A stretch of 64,000 bases of DNA from Athripsodes cinereus (lineage: Eukaryota; Arthropoda; Insecta; Trichoptera; Leptoceridae). Positions within the stretch are counted from its first letter, which is position 1, and each line of letters opens with the position of its first letter. Below are positions 54,405-64,000 of the stretch, in pieces. Both the position numbers and the translations under genes were made by a program. The stretch lies in the NCBI GenBank assembly GCA_947579605.1, contig OX388305.1:23263542-23327541 (forward strand), written 5' to 3'. The notes beneath the pieces were generated by a model. That model made no database searches. It worked only from the letters and a program-made list of their open reading frames with translations, and had not been told where the DNA came from.

Positions 54405-56532
54405 TTTTAATTAAAAAAATATTTAATCAATTGATACACAATTTCATATAGTGCCTGATCCAGATTATTAACATTTGCTTCCTGTAACATCAACATCATA
54501 TTCATGCATAAAGTTCTAGTTTAATTCTAAAACTTTTATGATTTGCATACTAGAGTCTGCTGTAGATTACATACATACATATGTACATAAATGCTTAATT
54601 CAATTAATTATGTTCCGACACATTGTAGAGTAACGACGTCTATGCACAGTACACATCTAACACTAAGTAATAGGCCAGTAATCTTCGTTCATCTCTCGAA
54701 TGCGTTATTGTTATTACAAACTAAAATATTTAACATATAAATTGTTTTGAATAATATTTAGTAAGTACTCGTATAATGTACCTGTGCATTGTATGGAATA
54801 ACAACAACAATACTGTGAAATGACATTAACTTACACAGTACCGCGAAGGTTGTCTCCGTCATAATATTTCTGCGGTGAATCTTTGCGGTCAACGAAGTTT
54901 GCCGACATTTTTTATTGTGCTATTGAATGTTGTAACAGATACATAGTATTATTATCCACCTCATGATATTGTACCTACCTTTTGAAAGATTGTATTTTTA
55001 TGTTGATCTTTTAATGTTTTTACTTATTACTAAACTCATTTTAAAGTTTCTGGACTCTTCTGCCATATTTTTGCTCCTGAATTAATGCTGAATTTAATAT
55101 TATTTATTTTTTCGCCTCCGACAAATTGGTGTGACATCGAACGAAAAGTTTTTTCTGAAATATTACTTTAATAAAATAATATGAACATTACACCTTAATC
55201 CTTACAGATTTTTGTATAGTTGTCTTGTATTTACTCAATTTTTTAGATCTTTTACGTTAAAGCGTCATTCGTTCTTTGAGTCTTGTTCATTAAAAAGCTA
55301 AAGAAACTATCGTATTGTTAAAATATATAGATAGTGCTTAATAGTGCTTAATTAAAGGAGAATGTTTATTGAAACTGCATCCATAAAATTGTATGTTTTA
55401 ATTTCATGCATGCTTGTTTCGACTTGATTGTAAATTATCATCGTTTTTGGTTTGGCCCATCGATAGCTTTTTTATTAACTATAGGTTTTAGACTATAGCG
55501 TGATTATTAACCTTTTTAATATTTTGATAGGTTACAATATAATCCTTTTGCATACTTAATTTCATCAATATATTGTGATCATCCTTTCCTGACAGAAGAG
55601 TGAGCCACTCAGATATTAAAATGCTATTTTAGGACGAAGAGCTTTTAAAAATACCATCATTAAGCAAACTGAAAAATTAAAACCATAGATAAATAAATCA
55701 CAAGTACATAATATCAAACCCATTTTTTATAATATGATTCCTATTCCATTTTATAAATAGAACATAATTCAAAATCAACACACAATAGTAAAGTAGGGAT
55801 GGATATGTTTGGTTAAAAAATAACGATTGTTATTATGATAATAAAAATAATATACTTCAAATAAAGCACATTCATAATACTGTTGTTATAACGTTTTTTA
55901 TAACGAGTGTTTAATCGCGAGATGAATAACAATAAAATAAGTGTAGAATTTTATATTCATTGTCTATTTTGCAACTGATATCTTTATTTTGTAAAGGGAG
56001 ATAATTAATAATAGAACGAAAATTATCAAGTACACTCATTTTATATTATGAGACTGAAATAACAAAATAATTATAAAAGTGTTTGTGTATGAAATAAAAA
56101 AGATATCTAAATGCTTTGATAGTCGATAAAGTTTTCTAATAAAAAATGAGCAAATATTTGTGCAAATCCCCATTGGCTTTGAATACTTTTCGTGATGGTA
56201 CAACTGCGATTGTGTTTCTAGTTCAATAAAATAAAAATTATTACAGTTTTGCAAACTTCAAGTGTCAAATTATAACGTTAACTTTGGAAATTAGGTTGGA
56301 TATAAAAATAAAAGAAAGTTTATAAAATAACAATAATTATTTTTATTTCTTTAATATTCATAAATAATGGATACAATCATTATTTTATTAGACATACTTA
56401 TTATAATGTTCAAAATGTAATTGAAAAGAGATTTAACATTATTGTATAATATTAAAAGATTCATATTTTTACAGGACTTTCATGTACGTAATAAAAATTA
56501 CACATTTGATATTATAATTAATTACGTAATTA
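54405..56532. other. Unassigned AT-rich sequence
   Basis: About 2.1 kb with no supported gene and no named repeat. The minus frame 56036-56254 has no motif. Confidence 0.5.
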
Positions 56533-56895
56533 GGTATTACCAGAGCTAGGCACTAACATTAACTCGTTAATCGGTATAAAAAAAATAGTTATGTATAACT
56601 GTTACACATAACTATTTTTATAAGAAGAAGAAGCTATCAATTTAAGAACAGAAAAGATAACGTCACATTATTTGGTAGTTCCCTAGACGGGACGACATGT
56701 AATTATGCGTTATTGTTGCGGTTATTGTCGAAGATTCGTTTGTAGTCGATCGCCAAGTACGGTTTGTCTAGGGCTAGGGGGTCTGGTATATAGAGAAACA
56801 CTGAGGGACTTGCTTGCTTAATTTATTGGTTAACTGATTAACGAATTAAATGTCAACTTACTGATTGATTAACAGTGTCCAGCTCTGGGTTTTAC
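56533..56895. mobile_element. hAT-like MITE with 8-bp target duplication
   Basis: The element spans 56541-56887. The left end CAGAGCTAGGCACT and the complement of the right end, CAGAGCTGGACACT, are followed by similar AT-rich sequence containing TTAATCGGT/TTAATCAGT. Flanks are GGTATTAC (56533-56540) and GGTTTTAC (56888-56895), identical at 7 of 8 bases. CAG termini and 8-bp duplications are hAT features. It has no transposase and contains a nested hairpin at about 56582-56619. Confidence 0.85.
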
Positions 56896-57527
56896 TTACT
56901 TAAGATATTATTTTAGGAGATATATTTCTCATTGATTAATAATAATCCCAAGAAAAATAATATTTATCTTAAAAATATTAGTTATTTTATTACAAATTAT
57001 TCACAATCATCAAATTAATTATGAAATAATGATGATTCAATTGGAATTAATTATAATTATGATATTAATATACATAATATTGATACTTGAATGAATTATT
57101 AATGTCATAAAATAATACTGTTTTTGTGAAATATGCAATACAGTCATCACATTAGCATGTTTATAAAATACAAAAATGTTAATAAATTTCCATTCAGAAA
57201 ATAATATTTTGGAAAAGTGGTAATTAAAGACTATGAACAAAATGAATGTCTAAATAAATTATACAGTGGATATAACTTGACCCTTAATACTAGCACCTGG
57301 TGTTGTCTCGGGTTAAAAGATTAACAGTCAAGTATTTTATAGGTATTATTTTAACTGTTAATAATTATCAGATATTGTGTATGCATGTATATTACAATTG
57401 AAAAAAAAACAGTTTAACAAATTTAATCTATACTAGATAATCCATTCAGATTTATTATATAAATAAATAAAAATTAACTTTGTTACCCATTGAATGGAAA
57501 TTTATGCATATCTACTTATATAAAATA
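56896..57527. other. Unassigned AT-rich sequence
   Basis: No feature recognised. Confidence 0.5.
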
Positions 57528-57612
57528 TACTATACCATCACGGCATATCCCACAATTGGGGCACCCAGCAGACAAGCCGCATGCAAGAAATATATGCAGG
57601 CCGTCCTCAATA
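57528..57612 (-). repeat. A-family copy, 3' third
   Basis: ACTATACCATCACGGCATAT, CCCAGCAGACAAGC and GGCCGTCCTCAATATAAAAC. It begins directly at the 3' tail. Confidence 0.75.
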
Positions 57613-58683
57613 TAAAACAACAAGGAACAATCAAATAATATGGCAATGAATACTCAAAATGCAATCGATTTACGACGTTTATACCTACGTTAACAATAAT
57701 GTAGGTACCTACAGTGGATTCTAAAACGTAGTTAAATTTTGCTCTACATTGTGCGGAGTCAGAAAAATCATAGAAAGAAATAGTTTTAATAAATCGAAAT
57801 GGCAAATATTATATTAAAGAGGACAGGAATATAATACTTCTTCATTAAGAAAATACACAATTACTATACATAATTTGTGAATTGTTAGAATATTTGTCAT
57901 GATAATATTTTGTATATTGTTTAGAACTTTTACCATTTTTTTTAATTAGATTACTTTGTGCATTTCTTAGTCATTAACAATAATCATTGATGATTTTCAA
58001 TGAAAATTGCTAACGGAATTCAAGTCGAGTTGCCGTCAGATGTGATCCATTTCTATAGATAACTTAAATTAACCTAAATAATTAACAAATTTTTACAGTA
58101 AGTCGTACACGAACATATCGTTAAAAATTTACAACGTATACAATGATATATTATTTAATTAATTTTATTATACATATCTACTAAAACCTTATTTTATTAT
58201 CTATTACATAATATTTATATAATGAATTAATAAAACAAAAGAAAAACAATTAATTTATTTATAACTGTTGTATTTATATATCACTATGAATAATAAATTG
58301 TTAGTAAATAAAAAAAAAAATAAACAAATCTCACTATTTTACAACACTTTTTCATAAAATAACAAATATTTGAATGGGTGTTTAAAAATTTATAAAGAGT
58401 ATATATGAGATGTAGGAAAGCAAAGTCACACTGATTTTACAACTTTGAAACTGAGAATAAAGAATGTTAAGGACGGGTTCTGTGATATTTTTTAAGTAAA
58501 AATTTCAAAAAGTTCAATGAAAAATATATCTGCAGCGATTTATATTCAATGGATTTAGGATGTATATTTGGGTTGAACAAAAACACGAAATCGTGTTTCG
58601 TTATTGGAAATTAAAAAAATGGAAGTGTTTTCAAGGAAACGTAAAACGTTTTTCTAAAACAACAAAATTATGAAATAAAACTG
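57613..58683. other. Unassigned AT-rich sequence
   Basis: It holds a GTAGGTACCTAC palindrome at 57701-57712. No gene. Confidence 0.5.
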
Positions 58684-58860
58684 AGGTGGTCGGTGATAGG
58701 AGAGTCTCGGACTTTAAGCCAAAATATTCAGTTTCATTCCTACCTGCTGTCGACTTAAACTTCCTTCACGACACAAGCATATTGCTCACTATAAGAGTGT
58801 CTTGGGTTATTTGGATTTGTTTCAAATCCAGATTTGTCGTTTAAAAATAAAAAAATAAAA
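58684..58860 (+). repeat. C-SINE copy with 3' hairpin
   Basis: The head AGGTGGTCGGTGATAGGAGA and a mutated B box CAGTTTCATTCC lead to CTTCACGACACAAGC. The 3' hairpin TGGATTT-GTTTC-AAATCCA (58812-58830) follows, then an A-rich tail. The hairpin corresponds to the TGGGTTT/AAACCCA hairpin of the B-SINE with a paired substitution. Confidence 0.7.
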
Positions 58861-59363
58861 GATTTTTATTTAAATTTAAATTGAACAAAACTAACTAAGT
58901 AAACATTTAAATTATAGGTATAAATGATTTACGATAATTAATAACACGTCGCTATATACATACATTCGTAAAAGATTATTTACAAAATTTACAATAGTAG
59001 AACTACAAAAAAAACAGATACGCATTCGTTGTTAATTGTAATATAATTGATAAGAATGATAATAATATTTATGAATAAACTGTAGTAAAGTAATATATGT
59101 AAGACTGTATTTGATATCTTAGTATGGAAGTAATGTAATAGTGACGTTGCAAATATCTAATTTAATTTCATATTGTCTATTAATATCTATTCCTGAAAGA
59201 GATTATCACAAAAAAATTAAATAAATAAACAAAAACGAATATTTGCAAATCATTGGCATATAAATAATATGATGGGTGTAACAAGTTGTCTTATTAGGTT
59301 TTCAAATTTTTTAGCCGTAGAAGAAGACAGTTACGAGTCCTGATACCGACATAATATTATTTT
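58861..59363. other. Unassigned AT-rich sequence
   Basis: No feature recognised. Confidence 0.5.
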
Positions 59364-59500
59364 CTACTCCTACCATAGCCTGACGGTATATCTCACAAGT
59401 GACAGCTTACATGTAAAGTGCATGCAGTTGTAAGCTGTCTTCTCCGTGCCAACAAAAAATAAGATACTCAGGATGAGTTTAGGATGAAAAATCGAATGTC
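59364..59500 (-). repeat. A-family copy with remodelled hairpin
   Basis: Plus-strand CTGACGGTATATCTCACAAG, CTGTCTTCTCCGTGCCAAC and AGATACTCAGGATGAG. The hairpin is altered: GACAGCTTACA at 59401-59411 pairs exactly with TGTAAGCTGTC at 59429-59439. Confidence 0.75.
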
Positions 59501-60935
59501 ATTGAAAACATTTTAACTTATGATATGTGGAAATTTTAGGTATCTATGCCGATAATAGTATTACTGGGGGAACCACAAGTGTTAATCAATTTTGAGAAAG
59601 TTCTCTATTCTATTATAATATCTTCACAGGCCATTCACTCGTTAACGAGTGATCAGGGGAGTAGATCTTGGTGACACAGTGGTTAGAAGACTTGTCTTGC
59701 ATTCATGAGATCCCGTCGGAATCCTGAAACTGTTCGAGATATTAAATTAGAAAAGGATCCGATTTACTGGAATAAATTACTTTTTATCTAATCTGGTAAT
59801 AGAATATTTTTGGAAAAATCGTTATAAAATAAAAGAAAATAATGTCGGCAGCAGGGTACCTAAGGTTCTGAAAACTCATTTGGAAACTCACAAAGTCATC
59901 ATTTTTGTATTTTATTGCTTTCTAATATTTTGTTGTTAGTTACTCAAATAAAATCTTTTTAAATAATTTAGTTTCACATGCAAAGGCACATAGATACTAG
60001 AACTGACAAAACAGCGCATTTCTGTTTCTACTTGTTCTGTTGATATTATATCAGTTTTTTAAATTGATTTCCTCAAAAGTGTAATCAAATTTTCATCGTT
60101 TTGACAAAACGAAATTGTAGCTAGCGAAACATGAAAATTTCTGTTTTCGTAGTTAAATACACGGGGAAAATTCATCAACGCGCCCTTGAATGTGAAAACC
60201 TCAAATAATTTTGTATTTACTACATAAATAACTATTACTACTTCCCAATGTGTTTTTTTGTGACGGCATTTATTAAGTACCTATAATTATTGTGTGTGTA
60301 AATGCAACCTCTATGTATGTGGTGTTTAAAAAAACTACGAATAGATTATGTTTAAAATCGAATAGAAAATGACCTTTGACGGTACCAATGTTCGGAATAC
60401 CAGTTTCTAAAATTTTTGGGTAAATTTCTTTACTTGCGATAATAGACAATAAACAAAAAAGATATAGGTATGAATAGTACCCTAATAAAAAAAAACGAGT
60501 TTGTTCGTAAGCATTACGTAGTTGAGTCTAAAATAATTAAGGGAATTGTATTAATTTCGAACCATTGGAAACAACCAATGGCCATTTTCAGGATTCGATT
60601 TCGACACATACGTGTATTTATATTGCTTAAGATTGAAAAAAAATACGTCTATGGAACGACTTTAAATTGCTTTATTTATTTAGGTAGGTACATAACATAA
60701 TATTGATTTTTCTACGTTATATATAACTTTATGTTTAATTATTCTAAATAGATATATAATATGAATAATAATTATTCTAGAAATATACTATTTAATATCG
60801 TTGGTACGTTCATCATTGCTGCGATGCATTAATAGGATTCCATATAATGTTATTAGTACTAGAAGTATTACTACTTATTCGGGCTCTGTCCGCATTACAA
60901 TTTTCAATGTTATCATTGTATTAGAGAGAATCTGG
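59501..60935. other. 3' flank of the Sox-like exon
   Basis: No separate gene is supported; the plus frame 60470-60700 has no motif. If the exon below is terminal, this holds its 3' UTR. On the minus strand the first clear AATAAA pair lies at 60671-60680, about 260 bases after the stop. Confidence 0.5.
60671..60680 (-). terminator. Candidate polyadenylation signals of the Sox-like gene
   Basis: The plus strand TTTATTTATT gives two overlapping AATAAA hexamers on the minus strand. They would be used only if the exon upstream is the last one. Confidence 0.4.
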
Positions 60936-61385
60936 TCAGAATATTACTGTCAGCGGTCTCCTAAACTCACCCGAAGATTGTGTTGTCGATGTATAATGTT
61001 GGCCATACTGCGGTACAGGAAGCAGTCCAGCACCTGTTGGATAATATGAAGGAAGTGCTCCAGGTGATGCGGTAGATGCTGAAGAAGCAGAACTGCCTCC
61101 ATCGGCTTGATTATTCCCTCTTGGTGTTAATTCGGGAGAATCGACATTGGATCTTGGTGAATTTGATTGTGCCGCCCCTGCAGCTGCGGCAGCCGAGGCT
61201 TCTGAATACATTTTACTTATATCCATTGGATAAGTTCTAGGACTTTGTTGTTCCATATACATGTAAGCTTTGGAGAGTGTTGAATCCAAATAACCACGTG
61301 ACGGTTCTGGATACATTCCGTATGCTCCTCTATACTTTTCAGCTTCTAGTGAATATTTGGACATGGCATCCATCGTAGATACAAC
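60936..61385 (-). CDS. Partial gene: C-terminal exon of a SoxB-like transcription factor
   Basis: The frame is open from 61385 (VVST, then MDAMSKYSLEAEKYRGAY) to TGA at 60936, 149 codons. Directly upstream is a strong splice acceptor with a T-rich tract ending TTTATTTTCAG, so translation enters in phase 0 and Met at 61373 is not a true start. The protein is rich in Tyr, Met, Ser, Pro and Ala: EPSRGYLDSTLSKAYMYMEQ, YPMDISKMYSEA, an alanine run near residue 61, SPRSNVDSPELTPRG, and ends GEFRRPLTVIF. KY-x-LEAEKYR and the SKAYMYME / YPMDISKMY blocks look like the region downstream of the HMG box in insect SoxB-group proteins, which regulate neural and embryonic development in the nucleus. The HMG box is not in the window, so the identification rests on recalled family style and is moderate. 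Codon use and GC are clearly coding-like compared with both flanks. Confidence 0.6.
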   Translation of the reverse strand, partial: VVSTMDAMSKYSLEAEKYRGAYGMYPEPSRGYLDSTLSKAYMYMEQQSPRTYPMDISKMYSEASAAAAAGAAQSNSPRSNVDSPELTPRGNNQADGGSSASSASTASPGALPSYYPTGAGLLPVPQYGQHYTSTTQSSGEFRRPLTVIF

Positions 61386-61439
61386 CTGAAAATAAAGATA
61401 ACAAAAATATTAGATTTATTAAATAAAATATATGCAACT

Positions 61440-61497
61440 TTTTTCCTGCCTACCCCACTTCTGGGATATGTCGTGATGGTATAGTACCTAGTAGTAA
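61440..61497 (+). repeat. A-family 3' end in the Sox-like intron
   Basis: CCTACCCCACTTCTGGGATA and GTCGTGATGGTATAG followed by TAG units. Only the last 50 or so bases of the family remain. Confidence 0.75.
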
Positions 61498-61683
61498 ATT
61501 AAGTAAAAATGTATTGAGTATATTCAAAATAAGTAATATATAAATAACATTTTTTTTGTATTAATAATTCAAGAGTTTTTGTGTTTACGCTGTGGAAATC
61601 CATTTTTAATTTTAATAAATAAAATATAAAAATATATTATTGAGCACTGTTTAATCTCCACTATGTTAGGTTAAATACCGAAC

Positions 61684-61722
61684 GTTTTCGCCTATACTTG
61701 TAGGCATCTTCAGGGAAACTGA
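61684..61722. repeat. Small structured repeat fragment
   Basis: GCCTATACTTGTAGGC (61690-61705) is a short hairpin between CGAACGTTTTC and ATCTTCAGGG. Phrases of this CTGAAGATGCC...GGCGAAA layout are common in animal interspersed repeats. It was considered as a ribozyme and rejected (see below). Confidence 0.35.
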
Positions 61723-61775
61723 AATCTAAAAATTGTGAGAGCTGTTGTTCATGTGGTGAGAAGGGTGCAGGTAGT

Positions 61776-61797
61776 GGGAGGGGTAGTGGGGTAGGGG
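61776..61797 (+). other. Potential G-quadruplex
   Basis: Four runs of three or more G (61776-61778, 61780-61783, 61788-61791, 61794-61797) are separated by loops of 1-4 bases. It lies on the template strand of the Sox-like gene, about 390 bases upstream of the exon's splice acceptor. Confidence 0.6.
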
Positions 61798-64000
61798 TAG
61801 TATTTTTTTTGTGTATATTGCTAAATGTAGAATTTATACAGATGTAAAATTTAAGAATATTTTACTGAAAAGTCCTTCAAGAAGGTTTTACGTCTTCCCC
61901 TAAAAATTGAAAACATTAACGGGCTTAATGCAAATTGTACTAAAACAGTCTCCTGTTATTTTTGTTGCTCATTAATAAAACTGCTGAAGTAATACAATTA
62001 TGTAAAACTTTTTATTAAAATTTAGAATAGGTATTCATTTCATTAAAACTAGCTACTAAATTAAAAGAACACTCCTACTCCTAAAACAATATCAAACAAA
62101 TAGGTACTCATTATTCTTTAAACTAATGAGTAAATATATTTCTACATATGGTATATTTCAAATAATTCAATATTTTTTAAACGTGAGTATAATAATATTA
62201 TGTATACAGTTTACCTATATCTGCACAGTAATAGGTACAATTAATATAATACACTGTTATTTAGTAGGTACCTACTTTTTTATGAAAACCAAAGATAGGT
62301 ACTACATAACAAGACTGTACACTTTATTGACAAAACGTGCCACCTGAGATAATAATTGCTAGACTATTTTGCTTTTCCAACACACGATCGTACTAGGTAT
62401 ATATAGATTTTATTGTGCACTGACAATGTATCAGAAAAGATCACCACCTTAACAATATTATCACGTGCTGCGCTTTATTTTTTCATAGCAGGATATACCT
62501 TAATTATATTTTTGCTTGAATTTGGTTGAAAAGTGCGCAGTCTTGTTAGTTATACTTAATGTCTTTGTTGAAAACAGGTATTAGATTAGATACATATTAT
62601 TAAATGAATAAAAGTTACAATGTTCCTATAATATTTAAAAAAAGACAGCCGTTTCTTTGATAAATAAATATCTATATGTAAGTATGTAGTTACAATAGAT
62701 ATGTATTATCAGATTAAATGTCAATTGCAATTTCGAGACAATGTATAAATGACAGGTGGTTTTATTGTTTATATACATAACAGCGGTGTTTATATAATAG
62801 CAATGTTTGATTGTTCTGTGTGGTCAGGTGATAAATATTATATTTTTAATTATATTACAATTTGTTCGTAAGTTTGTAAATAAGCAAATTTATGTAGGTC
62901 TACCTTTATCACATTGACCTTCAGCTGTAATGATCCCAGAACAAGTCGTCTTGTTGCCTATAGTAATTACGTCTTTCAAAATATGTTTTTAATCAGACAA
63001 GAAATAAATAAGCAAACGAATAATCTATGTACAAATTCTTTATTTGCGACTACAATTTTTGGGATAATTAGATAGTTTACAGTATGTGCAAAATTATGTT
63101 TCAAATTTATTGTTTCTTTTTTTAAATATTGTCATCCAAGTTCTATTGTTTTTTATCAATTTGGGTAAATAATAACTGTTTTCTATCAATAATAAATAAC
63201 GCAGTAATTAAAAAATATTTGATAGTTTAAAATGTTTTTGCCATTTTGTACATTTAAAAAAGGCGGAGTTTGCGCCTATTTTATTTATACTACAGAATAT
63301 TAACTATTTACTAGGCAAAAAGGGCTATAAAGCTAGTCGTATAATAACGAAATATTATATACCAATTATTAAAGACTTTTTATAAATATTTCTATTTTTA
63401 AAGACCGTGGGAAAACGATATACCTACGTCCTACATACACTATTAGTTAGATTTGAGTTTGATATTCATTGTCTTATGAAAAATAGAAATTATTTTTTAT
63501 GCAAAATTTTACAAATTTAATTTTTAATAAAATATAGTGGTAGGTAAGTATCTCAACGTAAAGGTCTGATAGTTACCATTGATAAAAGAAACTCTATCTT
63601 TACTGTCATTTTAGTATAAAATGGTTAAGAGATATTGAATCTTATTTAATGTAAAAACAAGTTCAACCGAATTAAATCATAACATCAGGATAAGGTCGAC
63701 CTAAGTAAGGGCTCATTAGAATATTGAGACTAAAACTACTTGGTGCATACCTCTACGTTTTATGAAATCAGAAGCAATAATGTGATTTATAAAACGAATT
63801 GTGTTAAGTTTAACAAGTTATAGTTATGCTAAACTTATGTTTTTATTATTCTCAGAAAATCTTTATTATTCGTAAAACGATTAAACTTAAACGTAGGTAC
63901 TTTAACATTTCGTGGTACGCATGGACAAATAATGCCTCATCCTTGTGATTATTCATTAAAAATTAATAAAGTATATAGAGATGTACCTACTTTGTGAATC

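Larger units (their letters stand above)
61386..64000 (-). other. Intron upstream of the Sox-like exon
   Basis: No HMG-box exon or other coding segment is visible on the minus strand, so this is at least 2.6 kb of intron. It contains an A-family piece (61440-61497), a small structured repeat near 61690, a G-rich tract (61776-61797) and a GTAGGTACCTAC palindrome (62274-62285). Confidence 0.55.

Noticed and set aside
61684..61722. Hammerhead-ribozyme-like phrase: CTGAAGA, a hairpin, then GAAA on the minus strand
   Set aside because: An unpaired T follows the CTGANGA core, and no stem III with a cleavable NUH site or stem I could be found.

Overview
The window is strongly AT-rich nuclear DNA from a large-genome animal, almost certainly an insect. 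Introns obey GT-AG rules, and non-coding sequence is packed with TA-rich tracts, short microsatellites and many families of small transposable elements. Several LINE 3' ends of the RTE type with (GAT)n or (AAG)n tails, tRNA-derived SINEs, and a recurring palindrome GTAGGTACCTAC fit a lepidopteran best. A hemipteran cannot be excluded, and no species is claimed. There are no bacterial-style operons, rRNA genes, CRISPR arrays or genuine tRNA genes.

Only one host-gene piece is supported: an exon on the minus strand at 60936-61385, preceded by a good splice acceptor. It encodes what looks like the C-terminal region of a SoxB-type transcription factor. Its HMG-box exon is not in the window and should lie beyond position 64000. 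The 60 kb on the 3' side of it looks like a gene desert made of decayed repeats plus a few recent insertions. A short CpG-rich island at 46446-46660 is the best candidate for a host regulatory element.

The most informative region is 19.4-25.9 kb. A tRNA-derived SINE (B-SINE) was split by a 3.56-kb Ty3/gypsy-type LTR retrotransposon (19663-23221, minus strand, 5-bp target duplication TACAC). The 3' LTR of that element was then split by a 250-bp inverted-repeat element (19738-19987). Apart from that insert, the two 299-bp LTRs are identical by eye, so the insertion is young. The single 645-codon frame of the LTR element runs from Gag through two zinc knuckles and an aspartic protease straight into the outer parts of an integrase. 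Reverse transcriptase, RNase H and the integrase catalytic core are missing in frame. It is therefore a non-autonomous deletion derivative that still has an intact chimeric polyprotein, an intact primer-binding site and an intact polypurine tract. Next to it (23580-25916, minus) lies a 5'-truncated jockey-like LINE with an unbroken reverse transcriptase.

Elsewhere the sequence is dominated by a roughly 240-bp interspersed family, called A-family here. It has about two dozen recognisable copies, an internal hairpin and a microsatellite 3' tail of either (TAG)n or (TGAA)n type. The rest includes two tRNA-SINE families (B-SINE and C-SINE) that share a 3' hairpin with compensatory base changes, at least seven truncated LINE 3' ends (several with target duplications), several foldback or MITE elements (418-625, 1744-1881, 15141-15319, 53061-53160, 56541-56887) and a 3 x 126-bp minisatellite. 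I found no new enzymatic or defence system. The novelty lies in the chimeric Gag-protease-integrase element, the repeated hairpin enlargement in dispersed repeats, and the enriched 12-bp palindrome.
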